Source: Inquilinus limosus_F (GTDB taxonomy: Bacteria; Pseudomonadota; Alphaproteobacteria; DSM-16000; Inquilinaceae). From it: a DNA stretch of 64,000 nt. A program made the translations under genes and the position numbers. This document shows positions 52,660 through 61,526 of this stretch, piece by piece (the stretch's first letter is position 1; every line of letters starts with the position of its first letter). The stretch is taken from the NCBI RefSeq assembly GCF_051487185.1, contig NZ_JAHVDK010000013.1, positions 62,001 to 126,000 of the forward strand. The letters are read 5' to 3'. The notes beneath the pieces were generated by a model. The model worked only from the letters and a program-made list of their open reading frames with translations, searched no databases and had not been told where the DNA came from.

Positions 52660-53613
52660 TCAGCCCAGGTTCTGCCCGATTGCCAGGAACTTCTCGCGCC
52701 GCTTGCTGCGCAGGGTCTTGCCGTCGAGCTCAGTCAGCGGCACCAGCGCCGCGCCGATCGCGTCGCCGACGGCGCCGATCGCCTGCTGCGGGAAACGGTG
52801 GGCGCCGCCGACCGGTTCCTCGACCACGGTGTCGATGACGCCGAGTTGCTTCAGGTCCTGCGCCGTCAGCTTCAAGGCCGCCGCGGCCTCCTGGCTCTGC
52901 GCGCTGCTGCGCCACAGGATCGAGGCGCAACCCTCCGGCGAGATCACCGAGTAGATCGAATGCTCCAGCATCAGCACCCGGTCGGCCACGGCGATGCCGA
53001 TGGCGCCGCCCGAGCCGCCCTCGCCGATCACCACCGAGACCACCGGCACCCGCGCCTTGAGGCAGGATTCGATCGACTTGGCGATGGCCTCGGCCACGCC
53101 GCGCTCCTCCGACGCCACGCCGGGATAGGCGCCGGCGGTGTCAACGAAGGTGATCACCGGCAGATGGAACCGGTCGGCCAGGTCGAGCAAGCGCTGCGCC
53201 TTGCGGTAGCCTTCCGGCTTGGCCATGCCGAAATTGTGCCGGATCCGGCTTTCGGTGTCGTTGCCCTTCTCCTGCCCGATCACGACGACCGAGCGGCCCT
53301 GGAACCGGCCGAGCCCGCCGACGATGGCGCGGTCCTCGGCGAAGGCGCGGTCGCCGGACAAAGGCTGGAACTCGGTGATCAGGCCCTGGATGTAATCCAG
53401 CGCATGCGGCCGATTCGGGTGCCGCGCCACCTGCACCTTCTGCGCTGGCGTCAGCCCGCGATAGGTGTCCCGCAGCAGCTTGTCGACCTTGGCCTGAAGC
53501 CGGGAGACCTCGTCGGCGATGTTGAGCTCGCCGGCGTCGGTGATGTGCCGAAGCTCCTCGATCTTGCCTTCGATCTCGGCAATCGGCTTTTCGAATTCGA
53601 GAAAGGTCTTCAT
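52660..53613 (-). CDS. accA: Acetyl-CoA carboxylase carboxyltransferase subunit alpha
   Basis: A 317-residue protein, the usual AccA length. FLEFEKPIAEIEGKIEELR begins at residue 4. The carboxyltransferase core includes GDRAFAEDRAIVGGLGRF, KPEGYRKAQRLLDLADRF, FVDTAGAYPGVASEERG and GEGGSGGAIGI. It transfers the carboxyl group to acetyl-CoA in the first step of fatty acid synthesis. I use the ATG at 53613; frames upstream lack homology. Confidence 0.96.
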   Translation of the reverse strand: MKTFLEFEKPIAEIEGKIEELRHITDAGELNIADEVSRLQAKVDKLLRDTYRGLTPAQKVQVARHPNRPHALDYIQGLITEFQPLSGDRAFAEDRAIVGGLGRFQGRSVVVIGQEKGNDTESRIRHNFGMAKPEGYRKAQRLLDLADRFHLPVITFVDTAGAYPGVASEERGVAEAIAKSIESCLKARVPVVSVVIGEGGSGGAIGIAVADRVLMLEHSIYSVISPEGCASILWRSSAQSQEAAAALKLTAQDLKQLGVIDTVVEEPVGGAHRFPQQAIGAVGDAIGAALVPLTELDGKTLRSKRREKFLAIGQNLG

Positions 53614-53650
53614 TCCGCGTTGAGACTGGCCCTCGGGATCGGGGGGCTGT

Positions 53651-54205
53651 CTAACACAGGGCTGCGCGCATTGAGACCGAAATCTGCGCAGGGCTGGGTA
53701 CGGCATCGGCCCGCAGCAGAGTGCCGCCCGGGCAGCCCTCGAGCGCGCCGAGCCGAAGCTCCGCCACCAGCAGCCGGTGCGGCTGCTCGTCCGGCATGAC
53801 GAAGCCCAGCGGGGCGGCCGGCTGGAAGCCGAAGCGGGCGTAGTAGGCGAGGTCGCCGACCAGCAGCACCAGCCGGTGCCCCATATCGGCCGCCCGCTTC
53901 ATGCTGCCGCGCATCAGCGCCGCCCCGACCCCGGCGCCGCGCAACTCCGGCTGCACCGCCAGGGGCCCGAGTAGCAGCACCGACCGGCCCGGCTCGACCA
54001 GCATCGGCCAGTAGCGGATCGAGCCCAGAATCCGACCGCTGGGACGGCCGTCCTCGCGCACCACGAAACAGAGGCTGCGCACCGGCGCGATGCCGTCGCG
54101 GTAGCGGTAGGAGATCTTGGTCTGCCGGTTCGGGCCGAAGGCAAGGTCGAGCAGGGCGTCGACTTCGGCCGCGTCCCGCGGCCGCTCGGTCTTCAGGAGA
54201 TACAC
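53651..54205 (-). CDS. GNAT-family N-acetyltransferase
   Basis: A 184-residue protein. The acetyl-CoA loop is LLLGPLAVQPELRGAGVGAA, followed by LVLLVGDLAYYARFGFQPA, the pattern of the YhbS-like acetyltransferases. The start is uncertain: GTG at 54205 begins VYLLKTERP, while frames further upstream are longer but not supported. It sits between accA and a GtrA gene with no evident partner. The substrate is unknown. Confidence 0.75.
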   Translation of the reverse strand: MYLLKTERPRDAAEVDALLDLAFGPNRQTKISYRYRDGIAPVRSLCFVVREDGRPSGRILGSIRYWPMLVEPGRSVLLLGPLAVQPELRGAGVGAALMRGSMKRAADMGHRLVLLVGDLAYYARFGFQPAAPLGFVMPDEQPHRLLVAELRLGALEGCPGGTLLRADAVPSPAQISVSMRAALC

Positions 54206-54464
54206 TTGGGAATGATCCTTGGAACGGAGAGCGTCGGTTCGCGCGCCGACCGGCGTCCGTCCCGCCCGCATCATGGTGTCGCAGGCACCCCGGACGCCTC
54301 AGGCCGCCGCGCCGGTGAAGGCGGGGCGACGGCGTCGTCGTCGCAGCGTCGGGGGCAGGAAGGTCACGTCGTTCCGTTCCACTCAGGAATCAGCGGTGAC
54401 AGCGAAACCGCAACCGGGCCCGGCTGTCAATCCAAATGCAACATCATGATTACGGCGAAGACAT

Positions 54465-54914
54465 GTGACGCCGGCCGGCCGTCGTGCCAGCACCGGCCGC
54501 ATGCAGGCCCTGCCCCTTCCGAATCCCGCGCTCCGCCAGTTCGCCCGCTACGCGGCGGTCGGGCTGGCGGCGACCGCCATGCACTATTCCGTGCTGATCG
54601 GGCTGGTCGAATCGGGCGCCGCAGCGCCGCTGTCGGCGACGCTGGCCGGCTATCTCGCCGGCGGCATCGTCTCCTACGCGCTCAACCGACGGCTGACCTT
54701 CGGCGGCGACCGGCCGCATGGCGAGGCGGCCTGGCGATTCGCCCTGGTCGCCGCCGGCGGCTTCGCCTGGACCGGCCTGCTGATGGCGCTGCTCACCGGC
54801 CGGCTCGGCGCGCCCTATCTGCCGGCCCAGGCCGCAACCACGCTGATCGTGCTGGGCTGGGGCTTCCTGGCGAATCGGTTGTGGACCTTCGCCCACCCGG
54901 ACGCCCCGACCTAG
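54465..54914 (+). CDS. GtrA-like membrane protein
   Basis: A 149-residue polytopic protein with four hydrophobic segments. The GtrA signature is FARYAAVGLAATAMHYSVLI near the N-terminus, then AGGIVSYALNRRLTFGG and the final FLANRLWTFA. GtrA proteins are thought to flip polyprenyl-linked sugars. GTG at 54465 or ATG at 54501 may be the start. Its stop overlaps the end of xerD by four bases, convergently. Confidence 0.85.
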   Translation: MTPAGRRASTGRMQALPLPNPALRQFARYAAVGLAATAMHYSVLIGLVESGAAAPLSATLAGYLAGGIVSYALNRRLTFGGDRPHGEAAWRFALVAAGGFAWTGLLMALLTGRLGAPYLPAQAATTLIVLGWGFLANRLWTFAHPDAPT

Positions 54915-55915
54915 GACCGCCGGGCCTTCGCCAGCGGATGGGCCGAGGTCACCAGGCTCTGCAGCCGGTCGCCCAGCACATGGGTGTAGATCTGGGTGGT
55001 GGCGATGTCGGCGTGGCCCAGCATGGTCTGGACCGAGCGCAGATCGGCGCCGTGCGACAGCAGATGGGTGGCGAAGGCATGGCGCAGCACATGCGGGCTG
55101 ACGCGGCTGGGCTCGATCCCCGCCTCCACCGCAAGATCCTTCAGCAGCTGGCCGAATCGCTGCCGGGTCAGGCAGCCGCCGCGCGCGGTGCGCGAGGGGA
55201 ACAGGAAGCCGCGGTCGCGGCCCTTGACGAAGAAGACGCCGCGATGCGGCAGGTAGGCGGCGATGGCGTCGCGCGCCGGCTCCGACAACGGCACCAGCCG
55301 CTCCTTGCCGCCCTTGCCGCGGACGATCAGCGCCCGCCCGTCCCGCACCAGGGCTGACAGCGGCAACCCGACCAGCTCGGACACCCGCAGGCCGCCGCCA
55401 TAGAGGATCTCGAGCAGGGCCAGGAGGCGCAGCGCCTCGGCCTGCCGTTCCGGGTCGGCGAAGCGGGCGGAGACGGCGCCGATCAGCGCCTCGACCTCGT
55501 CCTCCGACAGCAGCTTCGGCAGCGGCCGGCCCAGCGCCGGGGAGTCGAGCGCGGCGGAGGGATCATCCTGCCGCCGGCCCTCCGACACCAGGAAGCGGTA
55601 GAATTGCCGCATCGCCGACAGGCGACGGGCCGCGGTGCGTGCGGCGGTGCGGCCACCCTTAGCCCCTTCGCGCCGCGCCAGGTCGCCGAGATAGGCGCGC
55701 AGATCCTCGGTGCCGGCGCGGTCGACGGCGCCGCCGCGGGCTTCGAGGAAGCGGTTCAGGTCGAGCAGGTCGCGGCCATAGGCCTCGCGTGTGTTCGCGG
55801 CGACGCCGCGCTCCGCCACCAGCATGTCGAGGAAGGCCTCGACCGAGTGCGGCGGCAGCAGCCGCGGCGCGGGCGGGCGGCCGCGCCGGCGCTTCGGGGC
55901 TGCGGCCTCGGTCAC
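54911..55915 (-). CDS. xerD: Tyrosine recombinase XerD
   Basis: A 334-residue tyrosine recombinase. The N-terminal SAM-like domain is at about residues 22-110. The catalytic domain has the Arg in YGGGLRVSELVGL, a Lys in RGKGGKERLVPL, HVLRHAFATHLL (His-x-x-Arg), GHADIATTQIYTHV with the histidine, and the tyrosine nucleophile in IYTH. GTG start at 55915. It resolves chromosome dimers at dif together with XerC. A small membrane-protein gene precedes it with three bases between. Confidence 0.93.
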   Translation of the reverse strand: MTEAAAPKRRRGRPPAPRLLPPHSVEAFLDMLVAERGVAANTREAYGRDLLDLNRFLEARGGAVDRAGTEDLRAYLGDLARREGAKGGRTAARTAARRLSAMRQFYRFLVSEGRRQDDPSAALDSPALGRPLPKLLSEDEVEALIGAVSARFADPERQAEALRLLALLEILYGGGLRVSELVGLPLSALVRDGRALIVRGKGGKERLVPLSEPARDAIAAYLPHRGVFFVKGRDRGFLFPSRTARGGCLTRQRFGQLLKDLAVEAGIEPSRVSPHVLRHAFATHLLSHGADLRSVQTMLGHADIATTQIYTHVLGDRLQSLVTSAHPLAKARRS

Positions 55916-55918
55916 TTG

Positions 55919-56110
55919 TTACTTAAAGCGGTCGTTCGGGATCACCTTCTCAACCGTCTGGGTCGGCGGCCGGAAGTCGATCACCGCGAGCGCGACGCCG
56001 CCGCCGACGATCACCAGCAGCAGGGCGATCGCCAGCACCCGGCCGAGGCCGCCACCTCCACCGCCACCGGAACTCTGCGAAAAGCGGGACTTCGAACGAC
56101 GACGAGCCAA
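55919..56110 (-). CDS. Small single-span membrane protein upstream of xerD
   Basis: A 63-residue protein with a basic/serine/glycine N-terminus, a hydrophobic helix (GRVLAIALLLVIVGGGVALA) and a short periplasmic end, IDFRPPTQTVEKVIPNDRF. It starts at TTG (56110) with AGGGG upstream, which explains why it is easily missed. It stops three bases before xerD, in the same direction, and diverges from aroK. Function unknown. Confidence 0.65.
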   Translation of the reverse strand: MARRRSKSRFSQSSGGGGGGGLGRVLAIALLLVIVGGGVALAVIDFRPPTQTVEKVIPNDRFK

Positions 56111-56261
56111 GACGGACCCCTGAGACCTAGGATGTGAATGGACGCGCCGGAGAAAGCAGATGCGGCGGGCCCGGCGCAACCCTATCTTAGGCGGTCGGCA
56201 GGGCGGCGGCAAACCGCCTCGCCCCGCCAGCCACGCCCAAGCAGGGCTCGAAAGAGGATCG

Positions 56262-56840
56262 ATGATCACCACGCTGCACCGCCCCTTGCCTCGCACCCTC
56301 GTGCTCGTCGGCCTGATGGGCGCCGGCAAGACCGCGGTGGGCAAGCGCGTGGCCGCGCGGCTGGGGCTGGGCTTCACCGACGCCGACCACGAGATCGAGG
56401 CGGCGGCCGGCTGCAGCATCCCGGACATCTTCGAGCGCTACGGCGAGCCCGCCTTCCGCGATCTGGAGCGGCGGGTGATCGCCCGGCTGATGCGCGACCC
56501 GGTGCAGGTGCTGTCGACCGGCGGCGGCGCCTTCATGGACCCGCAGACCCGGGCGCTGATCGCCGAGCACGGCCTGTCGGTGTGGCTGAGGGCGGAGCTG
56601 CCGGTGCTGGCGGCGCGCACCGCCAAGCGCGGCAACCGGCCGCTGCTGCGCCAGGGCGACCCGAAGGCGGTGCTGGCCGGGCTGATGGAGCGGCGTTACC
56701 CGGTCTATGCCCTGGCCGACCTGACGGTGGAGAGCCGCGACGGGCCGGTCGAGGAGACGGTGGACCGGGTCCTGGCCGCGGTCGACGCCCGGCTGGCCGC
56801 GGAGGAGGCGGCCCAGCCCGCCATGGGACAAACGGATTGA
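56262..56840 (+). CDS. aroK: Shikimate kinase
   Basis: A 192-residue P-loop kinase. Walker A GLMGAGKTAVGKR, D in TDADHEIE, the shikimate-contacting FRDLERRVI, and the adenine lid RPLL are present, and STGGGAF is the Walker B-like loop. It phosphorylates shikimate at the 3-position in aromatic amino-acid biosynthesis. ATG at 56262; upstream frames are not protein-like. Nine bases before aroB. Confidence 0.94.
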   Translation: MITTLHRPLPRTLVLVGLMGAGKTAVGKRVAARLGLGFTDADHEIEAAAGCSIPDIFERYGEPAFRDLERRVIARLMRDPVQVLSTGGGAFMDPQTRALIAEHGLSVWLRAELPVLAARTAKRGNRPLLRQGDPKAVLAGLMERRYPVYALADLTVESRDGPVEETVDRVLAAVDARLAAEEAAQPAMGQTD

Positions 56841-56849
56841 ACCCCTGAG

Positions 56850-57956
56850 ATGACACGCGAAACCATCCGCGTCGGGCTGGGCCCGCGCAGCTACGACATC
56901 GTCATCGGCCCGGGCGCCCTGGCCGAGGCCGGAGAGAGGATCGCGGCGCTGGGCCGGGGCAAGCGGGTGATCGTGGTTGCCGACGCCCGGGTGGCGGCGC
57001 TGCACGGCGCGGCGCTGGAGGCGTCGCTCGCCGCGTCCGGGATCACGGCCGAAACCCTGACGGTGCCGCCGGGCGAGGCGACCAAGTCGATGACCGTCCT
57101 GGCCGACCTCCTGGACCGGATCCTGGCGCTGGGCATCGAGCGTCGGACATTGCTGGTCGCGCTCGGCGGCGGCGTGGTCGGCGACCTGGCCGGCTTTGCC
57201 GCGGCGGTGGCGCTGCGCGGGCTCGATTTCGTGCAGATCCCGACCACGCTGCTGGCCCAGGTCGACAGCTCGGTCGGCGGCAAGACCGGGATCAACAGCA
57301 AGCACGGCAAGAACCTGATCGGCGCCTTCCATCAGCCGCTGCTGGTGCTGGCCGACACCGCACTCCTGTCCACCCTGCCGCCGCGAGAGCTGCGTGCCGG
57401 CTATGCCGAGGTGACGAAATACGGCGCGCTGGGCGACGCCGGCTTCTTCGCCTGGCTGGAGGAGAACGGCCCGAAGCTGCTGGCCGGCGACGGCGAAGCC
57501 ACGATCAGGGCGGTGAAGCGCAGCTGCGAGATGAAGGCCGAGATCGTCGGCCAGGACGAGCGCGAGGCGGCACAGCGCGCCCTGCTGAACCTCGGCCACA
57601 CCTTCGGCCACGCGCTGGAGGCCGAGACCGGCTATGGCGACGCCCTGCTGCACGGCGAGGCGGTGTCGATCGGCATGGTCATGGCCTTCGACCTGTCGGT
57701 GCGCCTCGGCCTGTGCCCGGCGGCGGATCGCGACCGGCTGGCCCGGCACCTGGAGGCGGTCGGTCTGCCGACCCGGCCGGCCCGCGACCGCGCCTGGTCG
57801 GTCGACGCCCTGCTGCACCACATGACCCGCGACAAGAAGGTCCGGGACGGCCGCATGACCTTCATCCTGGTGCGCGGCCTCGGCCAGGCCTTCGTCACCA
57901 GTGAGGTGCCGGCGGAACCGGTCGCCGCGGTCCTGGCCGACGCCGTCGCCGCCTGA
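56850..57956 (+). CDS. aroB: 3-dehydroquinate synthase
   Basis: A 368-residue AroB. Signatures include GGGVVGDLAGFAAAV, PTTLLAQVDSSVGGKTGIN and NLGHTFGHALEAETGYGD with zinc-binding histidine residues. It converts DAHP to 3-dehydroquinate with transient NAD reduction. Located directly after aroK. The usual 360-residue length is preserved. Confidence 0.95.
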   Translation: MTRETIRVGLGPRSYDIVIGPGALAEAGERIAALGRGKRVIVVADARVAALHGAALEASLAASGITAETLTVPPGEATKSMTVLADLLDRILALGIERRTLLVALGGGVVGDLAGFAAAVALRGLDFVQIPTTLLAQVDSSVGGKTGINSKHGKNLIGAFHQPLLVLADTALLSTLPPRELRAGYAEVTKYGALGDAGFFAWLEENGPKLLAGDGEATIRAVKRSCEMKAEIVGQDEREAAQRALLNLGHTFGHALEAETGYGDALLHGEAVSIGMVMAFDLSVRLGLCPAADRDRLARHLEAVGLPTRPARDRAWSVDALLHHMTRDKKVRDGRMTFILVRGLGQAFVTSEVPAEPVAAVLADAVAA

Positions 57957-57977
57957 CCACCCGACCGGACGACCACC

Positions 57978-59267
57978 ATGTCTGACGATCTCGTCCTCCT
58001 GCTCAACCTCGCCGGGATCGTCGTGCTGCTGGTGGTCTCGGCCTTCTTCTCGGGATCGGAGACGGCGCTGACCGCGGCCAGCCGGGCGCGGATGCACCAG
58101 CTGGAGACGCACGGGCTCAAGCGGGCCGGAATCGTCAACCGGCTGCGCGAGCAGAAGGAGCGGCTGATCGGCGCCCTGCTGCTGGGCAACACCCTGGTCA
58201 ACATCCTGGCCTCGGCGATCGCCACCAGCTTCCTGACCACGATGCTCGGCGCTTCGGCCGTGCCCGTGGCCACGCTGGTGATGACCGCGCTGATCCTGGT
58301 CTTCGCCGAGGTGCTGCCGAAGACCTACGCCATCAACCATGCCGATCGGGCGGCGCTGTCGCTGGCCCCGCTGGTGCGCGGCGTCGTCTGGCTGCTGAGC
58401 CCGGTGGTGCGGCTGGTGAACGGGCTGGTGCGCGGGGTGCTGCGGCTGTTCGGCGCCGATCCCAGCCGGATCGGCCTGGCCGACTATGTCGACGAGCTGC
58501 GCGGCGCCATCGAGCTGCACCGCGGCAGCGAGGCCGAGGTGGCGCAGGAACGGCAGATGCTGCGCTCGATCCTCGACCTCGGCGACGTCTCGGTGGCGGA
58601 GATCATGACCCACCGCCGCAGCGTCGAGGCGATCGACGCCGAGCTGACGCCGCGCCAGGTGGTGGCGGCGATGCTGAACAGCCCGCACACCCGCATGCCG
58701 CTGTGCCAGGGCGGCCTGGAGAACATCCTGGGCGTGCTGCACGCCAAGGACGTGCTGCGGGCGCTGCAGGCGGCCGGCGGCGACCCGGATCGCCTCGACA
58801 TCCGCCGGATCGCGACCAAGCCCTGGTTCATCCCGGATTCGACCAGCCTCTTGGACCAGCTGCACGCCTTTCGCACCCGGCGCGAGCATTTCGCCCTGGT
58901 GGTCGACGAGTACGGCGACTTGCAGGGCGTGGTGACGCTGGAGGATATCCTGGAGGAGATCGTCGGCGACATCGTCGACGAGCACGACCTACCGGTCGCC
59001 GGCGTCCGCCCGCAGCCGAACGGCAGCTTCCTGATCGACGGCACGGTCACTATCCGCGACCTGAACCGCCGCTTCGAATGGCGGCTCCCGGATGACGAGG
59101 CTTCGACCATCGCCGGGCTGGTGCTGCATGAGGCGCGACACCTTCCGGAGGTCGGCCAGGTCTTCACCTTCCACGGCTTCCGCTTCGAGATTCTGCGGCG
59201 GCAGCGCAACCAGATCACCGCGCTGCGCGTGACCCCGCCCGCGGAGCCCGAGCCCGAGGAGGGTTGA
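57978..59267 (+). CDS. CNNM/CorC-family membrane transporter
   Basis: A 429-residue protein. An N-terminal DUF21 domain of four hydrophobic segments (LVVSAFFSGSETALTAASRA motif) is followed by a CBS pair (VAEIMTHRRSVEAIDAEL) and ends in the CorC_HlyC domain (VVDEYGDLQGVVTLEDILEE, then DDEASTIAGLVLHEARHLPE). These proteins export or balance Mg2+ or Co2+. It follows aroB by 21 bases, an arrangement seen in other alphaproteobacteria. Confidence 0.93.
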   Translation: MSDDLVLLLNLAGIVVLLVVSAFFSGSETALTAASRARMHQLETHGLKRAGIVNRLREQKERLIGALLLGNTLVNILASAIATSFLTTMLGASAVPVATLVMTALILVFAEVLPKTYAINHADRAALSLAPLVRGVVWLLSPVVRLVNGLVRGVLRLFGADPSRIGLADYVDELRGAIELHRGSEAEVAQERQMLRSILDLGDVSVAEIMTHRRSVEAIDAELTPRQVVAAMLNSPHTRMPLCQGGLENILGVLHAKDVLRALQAAGGDPDRLDIRRIATKPWFIPDSTSLLDQLHAFRTRREHFALVVDEYGDLQGVVTLEDILEEIVGDIVDEHDLPVAGVRPQPNGSFLIDGTVTIRDLNRRFEWRLPDDEASTIAGLVLHEARHLPEVGQVFTFHGFRFEILRRQRNQITALRVTPPAEPEPEEG

Positions 59268-59269
59268 CC

Positions 59270-59830
59270 ATGCCCCTCTCCGCCCCCGCCGAGCGCGAGC
59301 CGATCCATACCCGCCGCGTCACCTGCGACGGCTATCGCCGCGCGGACGGGCTATGGGATATCGAAGGCCACCTCGTCGACGTCAAGCATTACGAGTTCCG
59401 CAACGAATTCCGCGGCACTATCGCACCCGGCGAGCCGCTGCATCAGATGCGGATCCGACTGACCGTCGACGACGACCTCTCGATCGTCACGGTCGAGGCG
59501 GTGACCGAGCACGGCCCGTATGCCCTGTGCCCCGAGATCACGCCGAGCTTTCAGGCGCTGGTGGGCCTGCGCATCGGCCCCGGCTTCACCCGCGCGGTGA
59601 AGGAGCGGCTGGGCGGCGCCAAGGGCTGCACCCACCTGGTCGAGCTGCTGGGGCCCATGGCGACCACGGCGTTCCAGACCGTGTTCCCGATCCTGTCGCG
59701 CGAGCGCCGGGCCGACTCCGATCCGGCCAGACGGCCGATGCTGCTGGACAGCTGCCATGTCTTCGCCGCCGACGGCGAGCACGCCCGCCGCCACTGGCCG
59801 GCCTTCTACACCGGGCCGGAGCGGAGCTGA
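59270..59830 (+). CDS. DUF2889 protein
   Basis: A 186-residue protein matching the DUF2889 pattern: IHTRRVTCDGYRRADGLWDI, then GEPLHQMRIRLTVDDDLSIV and LGGAKGCTHLVELLGPMATT. The ATG at 59270 has GGAGGG upstream; it lies two bases beyond the CNNM stop. Function unknown. The operon relation with aroKB-CNNM is evident. Confidence 0.85.
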   Translation: MPLSAPAEREPIHTRRVTCDGYRRADGLWDIEGHLVDVKHYEFRNEFRGTIAPGEPLHQMRIRLTVDDDLSIVTVEAVTEHGPYALCPEITPSFQALVGLRIGPGFTRAVKERLGGAKGCTHLVELLGPMATTAFQTVFPILSRERRADSDPARRPMLLDSCHVFAADGEHARRHWPAFYTGPERS

Positions 59831-59918
59831 CCGCAGGCGCGACGATGCGCCCGGTGCCGAATGCGTCTGTCGGCCGTTAACCACGGCACGACCGATCCGG
59901 CTGTCCCGAGGAGAGACG

Positions 59919-60920
59919 ATGATCCGACGCCTGGCCCTGGCTGCCGCCCTGCTCAGCGCCCTCGCGGCCGCCCCCGCCGCGCTGGCCGATCCGATGCTGG
60001 CGGATTTCGACTATCCCTTCCCGGTCCAGCGCTTCGACTTCCGCTCGCAGAATCAAGATCTGTCCATGGCCTATATGGACGTGCAGCCGGACAAGCCGAA
60101 CGGCCGGACCGTGGTGCTGCTGCACGGCAAGAACTTCTGCGGCGCCACCTGGGAGGGGGTGATGCGGCCGCTGCTGCAGGCCGGATACCGCGTCGTCGCC
60201 CCGGACCAGATCGGCTTCTGCAAGTCCAGCAAGCCGCAGGCCTACCAGTTCGGGCTGCATCAGCTGGCCGCCAACACCAGGGCGCTGCTGGACAGCCTGG
60301 GCATCCAGCACCCGGTCATCATGGGCCATTCCATGGGCGGCATGCTGGCGATGCGCTACGCCCTCGCCTTCCCCGACGCGCTGTCCGGGCTGGTGCTGGT
60401 GAACCCGATCGGGCTGGAGGACTGGAAGGCCGCGGGCGTGCCGGAGCAGACCGTCGACCAGTGGTTCGAGGCCGAGCTGAAGACCACAGCCGACAGCATC
60501 AAGGCCTATCAGCAAGCCACCTACTATGCCGGCGAGTGGCGCCCGGAATACGACCGCTGGGTCGGGATGCTGGCCGGCATGTATCAGGGCGAGGGCGGCC
60601 GGCAGGTCGCCTGGAACCAGGCGCTGACCTCGGACATGGTGTTCAACCAGCCGGTGGTCTACGAGCTGGAGCACATCCACGCCCCGACCGTGCTGATGAT
60701 CGGCGAACGCGACACCACCGCGATCGGCAAGGCGCTGGTCCCACCCGAGGTGGCGCAGCGCCTGGGCAACTATGCCGAGCTGGGCCGCCGCGCCGCCGAG
60801 CGCATCCCCGGGGCCAGGTTGATCCGCTTCCCGACCCTTGGCCATTCGCCCCAGATCCAGTCGCCGGAGGAGTTTAACAGGGCGCTGCTGGGCGCGCTGG
60901 AGCGGCTGCCTCCTCCCTGA
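59919..60920 (+). CDS. Exported alpha/beta hydrolase
   Basis: A 333-residue protein with a signal peptide (LALAAALLSALAAAPAALA). The alpha/beta-hydrolase fold has VVLLHGKNF (oxyanion), the nucleophile elbow GHSMGG and a final histidine in LGHSPQ. The acid is probably the aspartate in MIGERDTTA. GGAGAGACG precedes the ATG. It probably hydrolyses an ester or amide. Substrate unknown. Confidence 0.87.
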   Translation: MIRRLALAAALLSALAAAPAALADPMLADFDYPFPVQRFDFRSQNQDLSMAYMDVQPDKPNGRTVVLLHGKNFCGATWEGVMRPLLQAGYRVVAPDQIGFCKSSKPQAYQFGLHQLAANTRALLDSLGIQHPVIMGHSMGGMLAMRYALAFPDALSGLVLVNPIGLEDWKAAGVPEQTVDQWFEAELKTTADSIKAYQQATYYAGEWRPEYDRWVGMLAGMYQGEGGRQVAWNQALTSDMVFNQPVVYELEHIHAPTVLMIGERDTTAIGKALVPPEVAQRLGNYAELGRRAAERIPGARLIRFPTLGHSPQIQSPEEFNRALLGALERLPPP

Positions 60921-60955
60921 GGAGACGAGGCGGAAACCGGCTTCGTCTCGTGTCG

Positions 60956-60970
60956 CTTGCAACATGCAAG
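60956..60970. promoter_or_regulatory. Small inverted repeat upstream of the HxlR gene
   Basis: CTTGCA-ACA-TGCAAG lies 23 bases before the HxlR ATG. The adjoining AGTGACTGCGGTAGTGACTG is a direct repeat. Position and symmetry suit HxlR autoregulation. Confidence 0.45.
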
Positions 60971-60992
60971 TGACTGCGGTAGTGACTGGCGC

Positions 60993-61514
60993 ATGCAGCG
61001 CACCAGCTTCGCCGGCATGGATTGCCCGATCGCCCGCGCCCTCGATGCGCTGGGGGAGTGGTGGAGCCTTCTGATCCTGCGCGACGCCTTTCTGGGCCTG
61101 ACCCGCTTCGACGAGTTCCAGCAGAGCCTGGGCATCGCCCCGAACATGCTGACGCGGCGGCTGAAGCGCCTGACCGAGGCCGGCCTGCTGGAGCGCCGCG
61201 CCTATTCGCAGCGGCCGCTGCGCCACGAATACCGGCTGACCGCGGCCGGCCGGGACGTGTTCCCGGTGCTGGCGGCGCTGGGCACCTGGGGCGGCTGCCA
61301 CGCCACCGGCGGCAAGGTGCTGGTGCAGCTGGTCGGCCGCGCCGACGGCGTGCCGATGGACCCGGTCCTGGTCGACCGCCCCAGCGGAATCCCGATCACC
61401 CCGGAGACGGCCGAGTTCCGCCTGGGCCCGGATGCCCGACCCGCCCACCGGGACCGGGTCGCCCGGCTGCTGCAGCATCGGAACGGCCGCGACGCGGACT
61501 CTGTTCCGGTATGA
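60993..61514 (+). CDS. HxlR-family transcriptional regulator
   Basis: A 173-residue MarR-like winged-helix protein. The HxlR signature is CPIARALDALGEWWSLLILR near residue 11, followed by GLTRFDEFQQSLGIAPNMLT and a hydrophobic C-terminus extending beyond the usual ~120 residues. Cysteine 11 is the redox-sensitive position in several HxlR proteins. It lies 12 bases before a fabF-like gene and probably controls it. Confidence 0.88.
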   Translation: MQRTSFAGMDCPIARALDALGEWWSLLILRDAFLGLTRFDEFQQSLGIAPNMLTRRLKRLTEAGLLERRAYSQRPLRHEYRLTAAGRDVFPVLAALGTWGGCHATGGKVLVQLVGRADGVPMDPVLVDRPSGIPITPETAEFRLGPDARPAHRDRVARLLQHRNGRDADSVPV

Positions 61515-61526
61515 GGAGACCCTGAG

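Noticed and set aside
56187..58985. 932-codon minus-strand frame opposite aroK-aroB-CNNM
   Set aside because: Histidine/glutamine/arginine-rich translation without motifs; crosses three confidently assigned genes.
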